DNA of 64,000 nucleotides from NCBI GenBank assembly GCA_958510825.1, contig OY294044.1, forward strand, positions 43,916,100 through 43,980,099, read 5' to 3'. This DNA is from Brachypterus glaber. Lineage: Eukaryota > Arthropoda > Insecta > Coleoptera > Kateretidae. The notes below the pieces were generated by a model that made no database searches, had not been told where the DNA came from, and worked only from the letters and a program-made list of their open reading frames with translations. Positions 60,584-64,000 of the stretch are shown here, one piece after another. The position numbers were made by a program, and so were the translations under genes. How positions within the stretch are numbered: the first letter of the stretch is position 1; every line of letters begins with the position of its first letter.

Positions 60584-61828
60584 GCTCTTTGCAATAACTA
60601 AAGTTTATTTTTTAAGGTATAGTTATTTTAAACCTTCCCGCTTGTAAACAATCTCGAAATTACCATAGCAACGTAAGATATGCATGCGTCGTAAGCGAAA
60701 TGATTAGGCTCAGTTTACACAACCGTAAAACGTTGACATATGTGCCATTAACGAGAACAAAACAATGGTTTATTCCTCTAAATTATTGGAATAAAAGCGA
60801 TTTTATAAGCAAATTTTGTATCTACAGGAATACAAAATTGTTTTTAGCAACAGCTTTATCAATTCTCTTTTTTTTACTCTTCCATATTTGTAATTGAATT
60901 TAAGCATCCAAATGCTTTGCAAAATAAGGATTATTAAACCTATTAGGATAAATAAATGATTTTCTAATTAACTAACATTTCATGCTTTTTATCATAAAAA
61001 CCTACGAATCAACACAGTTATCATGAAAAATTATGTGAAATGAAAAGTATTTATTGGTTTGGTTCATACAAAATCATTTCTAAAATACAAAAATTTTTCT
61101 TGGTTATGTTGACATTCAAAATAAGCCACATGCTTCAGTGTAAATTGGACTTTGTATACCTTAAAAAATTAAAGTTTAGATGGGTTCGAAACCTAGTGTA
61201 TTGTAAATTAAAATAAATCCTTTTACAGTGTACAGTAATTTTTGACGATTTTGGAAATTAAAAACCCATTGTTTGATACTTTTCTAGCAGGTAAGGCTGT
61301 GGAGAGTATACTAAAACGCTTTTTAGCTAAGAATCTAACTTGTATAATTTAATGAATTTTTGTCTTTAAATTATGCTTTTCACGAGATTTTTTTTTATTT
61401 ATTAATTTTATACCTGTAGGCACTATATGCGTGAACTTTTTTTTTTGAGAAAATAAAACATTCTATTTTGTAAAAAAATACCAATAACTCTACATGTAAA
61501 ATTTACTATATAATTTACTATATTTACATAAAAATAACATAATTTTTACCATTTATGGGGAATTTCACTTGCTATTAATTTACTGTAGCGTATACAGACT
61601 GTATACAGCCTATACTTGTTCTGTGGAACAGTTTTAACGGTACTATAATTGAACCAATATAGACTGCTTTATTAGAACCAATATTACAATTTCAATAATA
61701 TTTGAGTGTATAGAGAATCAAACCCTGGATGGTTTTATTTAGGGACTAAATTATTGATCATTATTGATTTTTATTGATTTTTGTTGAATTTTAATGCATC
61801 TTTTTTTTTGTATTTAAATGACTGGAAT
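60584..61828. other. Unassigned AT-rich sequence
   Basis: The 65-codon frame at 60700-60897 starts with a basic stretch and ends in a hydrophobic run, but has no recognisable family or splice sites. ATACAGACTGTATACAGCC at ~61592 is a small palindrome. Confidence 0.35.
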
Positions 61829-62650
61829 ATATTTATTCAATCGAGTTATAGCTATAGGGGGTGATAACCATGAATGTGACATATTATTGAATGGGACAGT
61901 ACCTGTTTCTGAACTATGTTTCGTAATTTTTAAATTTTGTTAAATAGCCCTAGATGTGCAGTAAAAAAATAATAAAAAATGGCAAAGTTTAGGCAGCTGG
62001 GTGTTTGATAAATTAAATAAGTCAGTTTTACCAAGTCAAAAGTAATTTTTTTAATAATTTTCAAATATATTTTATTGACGAAAGGCAAAAGGTAACTGTT
62101 TGAATTTGATAATGTTAGTACTATTGAATGGGACAACTATTTTATTGCATATATATATATATATATACATCTCTTTTAGATAAGAAATGGTCGTGTAATA
62201 CCCATTCAACAATATGGAACAGTTAGAACTCAAAACAAACTAATATTTGATGCTGATTTGGTAAAAACATGAATCAAAGTTTGACAACATTATTTAAAGT
62301 AAATTCTATGTAAAAAAAGAATTTAACATTTTTTAAAACAGCTATTTTGTTATAAAATGACATTATAGGTTTATTGTTGTTAGTTATTAGTGATAATAAT
62401 AGTTATTTTCATGATTTGTTATCTGTAATAGCAATTTTGTATTTTTGTCTCATTAATTAATACCGAATGGGAGTTACGTTTTTTTTTAATGCTTGTAGTT
62501 TTGTTAAAAATAAATATTATTCAGGTTTAACACTTCGACTGTCTTCTTTTAAAAAGATTAAAAATTAAATTTTGGCAGCAGTTAAAAAAATGTCCCATTC
62601 ATGGGTATCTCCTCCTATAGCCTAAAATCGAGCTATGGTTATTAAATATA
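61829..62650. mobile_element. ~820-bp TIR element with recurrent GAATGGGACA words
   Basis: The left end TATTTATTCAATCGAGTTAT, AGCTATAGGGGGTGATAACC and ATGAATGTGACA is inverted on the right as TGTCCCATTCATGGGTATCT, CCTCCTATAGCC and ATCGAGCTATGG. Inside, GAATGGGACA or a close variant recurs near 61892 and 62126 (forward) and CCCATTC near 62205 (reverse), with a partial GAATGGGAG near 62466. Non-coding. Confidence 0.7.
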
Positions 62651-63340
62651 GCCTAATAAATTATGTTTTGTGTGTATGTCATTCTTGTCTCATCTAGATA
62701 TTTACTAAAAACTCATATCTAGATTTTTACTAAAAACCTCGCTAAAACCAATCAAATAGAAGCTGTCGCTCAATTACAAGTATTTAAGATAAACAATTCT
62801 AAATTTTTCCTGTTAAAATTTTTGCTGAAAAGGCAAAAAATTAATGTAAAATTTTTTACATGAATAAAATTCTTTCCCTTATTATGATACATTTTAAACT
62901 GGAATGTGTTAGAGCCATAAAGCCCTATGTAATATTTCGGAAAAAAGATTATAATCCCCATCTCTCTAGTTGCGGACTTGATTTAAAACATTTAATGTAA
63001 ATAAACAAAAAGTTGTAAAGTAACAATTTTCAATAAAACCTTCCGTAGTGTTAGTAATTTCTGGATTTAACGAAAACAAAATAGCATGTATAAAAAAAAT
63101 ATGGCACTTAAAATAAATGGATACATACTTTGATAAACTATTAATTAACCAATCAAATTTAAAAAACGATTCAATTAATTTTAGCACCAAAGTTAATGCA
63201 CACTGTTTGATTTAATTGATTAAAATGTCTCACTAATTATTTTAATAACTAACACGAAGCATTTTGTTTTTTTAATTAATTTATTTAACTATTGTAATTA
63301 ATTAATGATTAAATTACTAATTGTTACTATTTTATACGTA
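62651..63340. other. Unassigned AT-rich sequence
   Basis: No gene recognised; short frames at 62770-63190 are AT-driven. Confidence 0.35.
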
Positions 63341-63352
63341 TTTTTCTATCAG

Positions 63353-63547
63353 GATCACGTTATCGCAGTACTGCGGCAGTGAGCTTTTCCGAGAGCTTTT
63401 ACGTGCTCCGCATGAAGCGCGTCCGAGCTTTCAACTGCAAGAACACCGAGGTCACAGCCGAAAGCCTGAACGAATGGCAGTATTCTGCTAAAGTTGCCGA
63501 TCGAAATCGATCATTGCCGACAGCGCAAGCTCGGGAAATCATGAATA
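63353..63547 (+). CDS. Candidate host-gene internal exon, product unknown
   Basis: A 195-nt open segment, clearly GC-richer than its surroundings. It is bounded by a pyrimidine-rich acceptor (ATTTTTCTATCAG|GATCAC) and a donor-like ATGAATA|GTATGA. With phase 1 at both ends it reads (x)SRYRSTAAVSFSESFYVLR, MKRVRAFNCKNTEVTAESLN, EWQYSAKVADRNRSLPTAQA and REIMNS. Mixed, non-repetitive residue use and C/G-ending codons (CTC CGC ATG AAG CGC GTC) are unlike the transposon remnants here. I do not recognise the family, and no neighbouring exon is visible before the window edge or upstream. It could also be a short non-coding exon or chance. Confidence 0.45.
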
Positions 63548-63693
63548 GTATGATTTTCTTTTATAATGTTTTTTGTTTCCTTTTTTTTTTCATCTGATAG
63601 AGTGGTGTATTGGTAAATTATAGGTGATAATTTAGGTTTAATTATTTTTTAGGCAGTTGCAACTAGATGTGATAATTTAATAGTTATTTTTCT
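63548..63693. other. Spacer or putative intron start
   Basis: AT-rich sequence following the donor-like site. Confidence 0.3.
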
Positions 63694-64000
63694 ATTTTGA
63701 GACACTTATAAGGTCATCACTCTCCTTTTGCGTGTTATTATAGGCCTATAAGAAGTTTGTAATTTAGTTTCTTTTGGGCTGGAAATACAGTAAAAAAGAC
63801 AATCGCTTGGCGTTTTCCGAGCAAATGTCAACTCCGCTTTTAAGTTTAGTTTTCTACGAAACTGTGTTTTAAGTTAATTTTTGCCGTGTTAAAATTGTGG
63901 ATTGGTTACTTGCTGTGAAAAACAGAAGAGCTGACTATCAAAGATATCAAAATATCATTTGTTCTATGAATTTCAAACATAGCGAAAGATAAAATGCCAA
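63694..64000 (-). repeat. Interspersed repeat R, copy 3 (cut by window edge)
   Basis: Reverse-orientation relative of 16420-16791: TATTATAGGCCTATAAGAAG, AATCGCTTGGCGTTTTCC, GTGTTAAAATTGTGGATTGG and TTACTTGCTGTGAAAA. It is more diverged than copies 1 and 2. Confidence 0.75.

Noticed and set aside
60700..60897. 65-codon frame ending in a hydrophobic segment
   Set aside because: Looks like AT-rich chance; the hydrophobic run is poly-T-derived Phe/Leu, with no family resemblance.

Overview
The window looks like an insect (at least arthropod) nuclear chromosome segment: very AT-rich, intron-containing, and made almost entirely of transposable elements of many classes. No bacterial-type operons, rRNA or CRISPR are visible. 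The order of insect cannot be fixed from sequence alone.

Host genes are nearly absent. The clear exception is a two-exon gene on the minus strand (exons 34767-34836 and 33539-33822). Spliced, it encodes an intact 117-residue protein that reads as a diverged V-type ATPase subunit F (Vma7/Vha14 family). A second host-like candidate is a GC-richer, splice-bounded 195-nt open segment near the right edge (63353-63547) that I cannot name.

Layout. 1-3.7 kb: 3' end of a Ty3/gypsy-type LTR retrotransposon, gag end and pol joined by a -1 frameshift site, with the protease active site missing. 3.7-9.8 kb: possible LTR, short tandem repeats, and two inverted-repeat DNA elements (7951-8265; 8264-9276). 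9.8-10.3 kb: ~97-bp tandem array, a relative of which recurs at 39.5-40.15 kb. 10.9-14.85 kb: a foldback element whose loop holds a non-LTR retrotransposon with an intact 936-codon endonuclease/RT frame plus a small MITE. 16.4-17.5 kb: an interspersed repeat and a tRNA-derived SINE interrupted by a TA-duplicating MITE. 17.6-21.7 kb: a 324-bp segment copied almost perfectly into the end of a foldback element, flanked by a 37-bp duplication. 22.7-26.5 kb: a giant palindrome carrying three copies of a SWIM zinc-finger coding fragment, with a further 870-bp tandem duplication in one arm. 27-33.4 kb: motif-dense sequence, hairpin MITEs, and a ~3.1-kb TIR element holding a frameshifted transposon gene. 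33.5-34.8 kb: the subunit F gene. 34.9-44.3 kb: more foldback elements, MITEs and a LINE relic. 44.6-49.3 kb: LINE relics with microsatellite tails and a TIR element. 49.3-52.5 kb: no recognisable genes. 52.5-54.8 kb: an R4/Dong-like retrotransposon with an open restriction-like-endonuclease frame, sitting inside the (TAA)n tail of an opposite-strand LINE. 55-64 kb: further LINE relics, a second SINE copy, palindromic MITEs and the host-like exon.

The main theme is nesting. Several insertions can be ordered, and in one case an uninterrupted relative of the target lies in the same window. There are at least six non-LTR fragments, each ending in its own short tandem tail, and about twenty inverted-repeat structures. 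Identities quoted are by-eye readings, not computed alignments.
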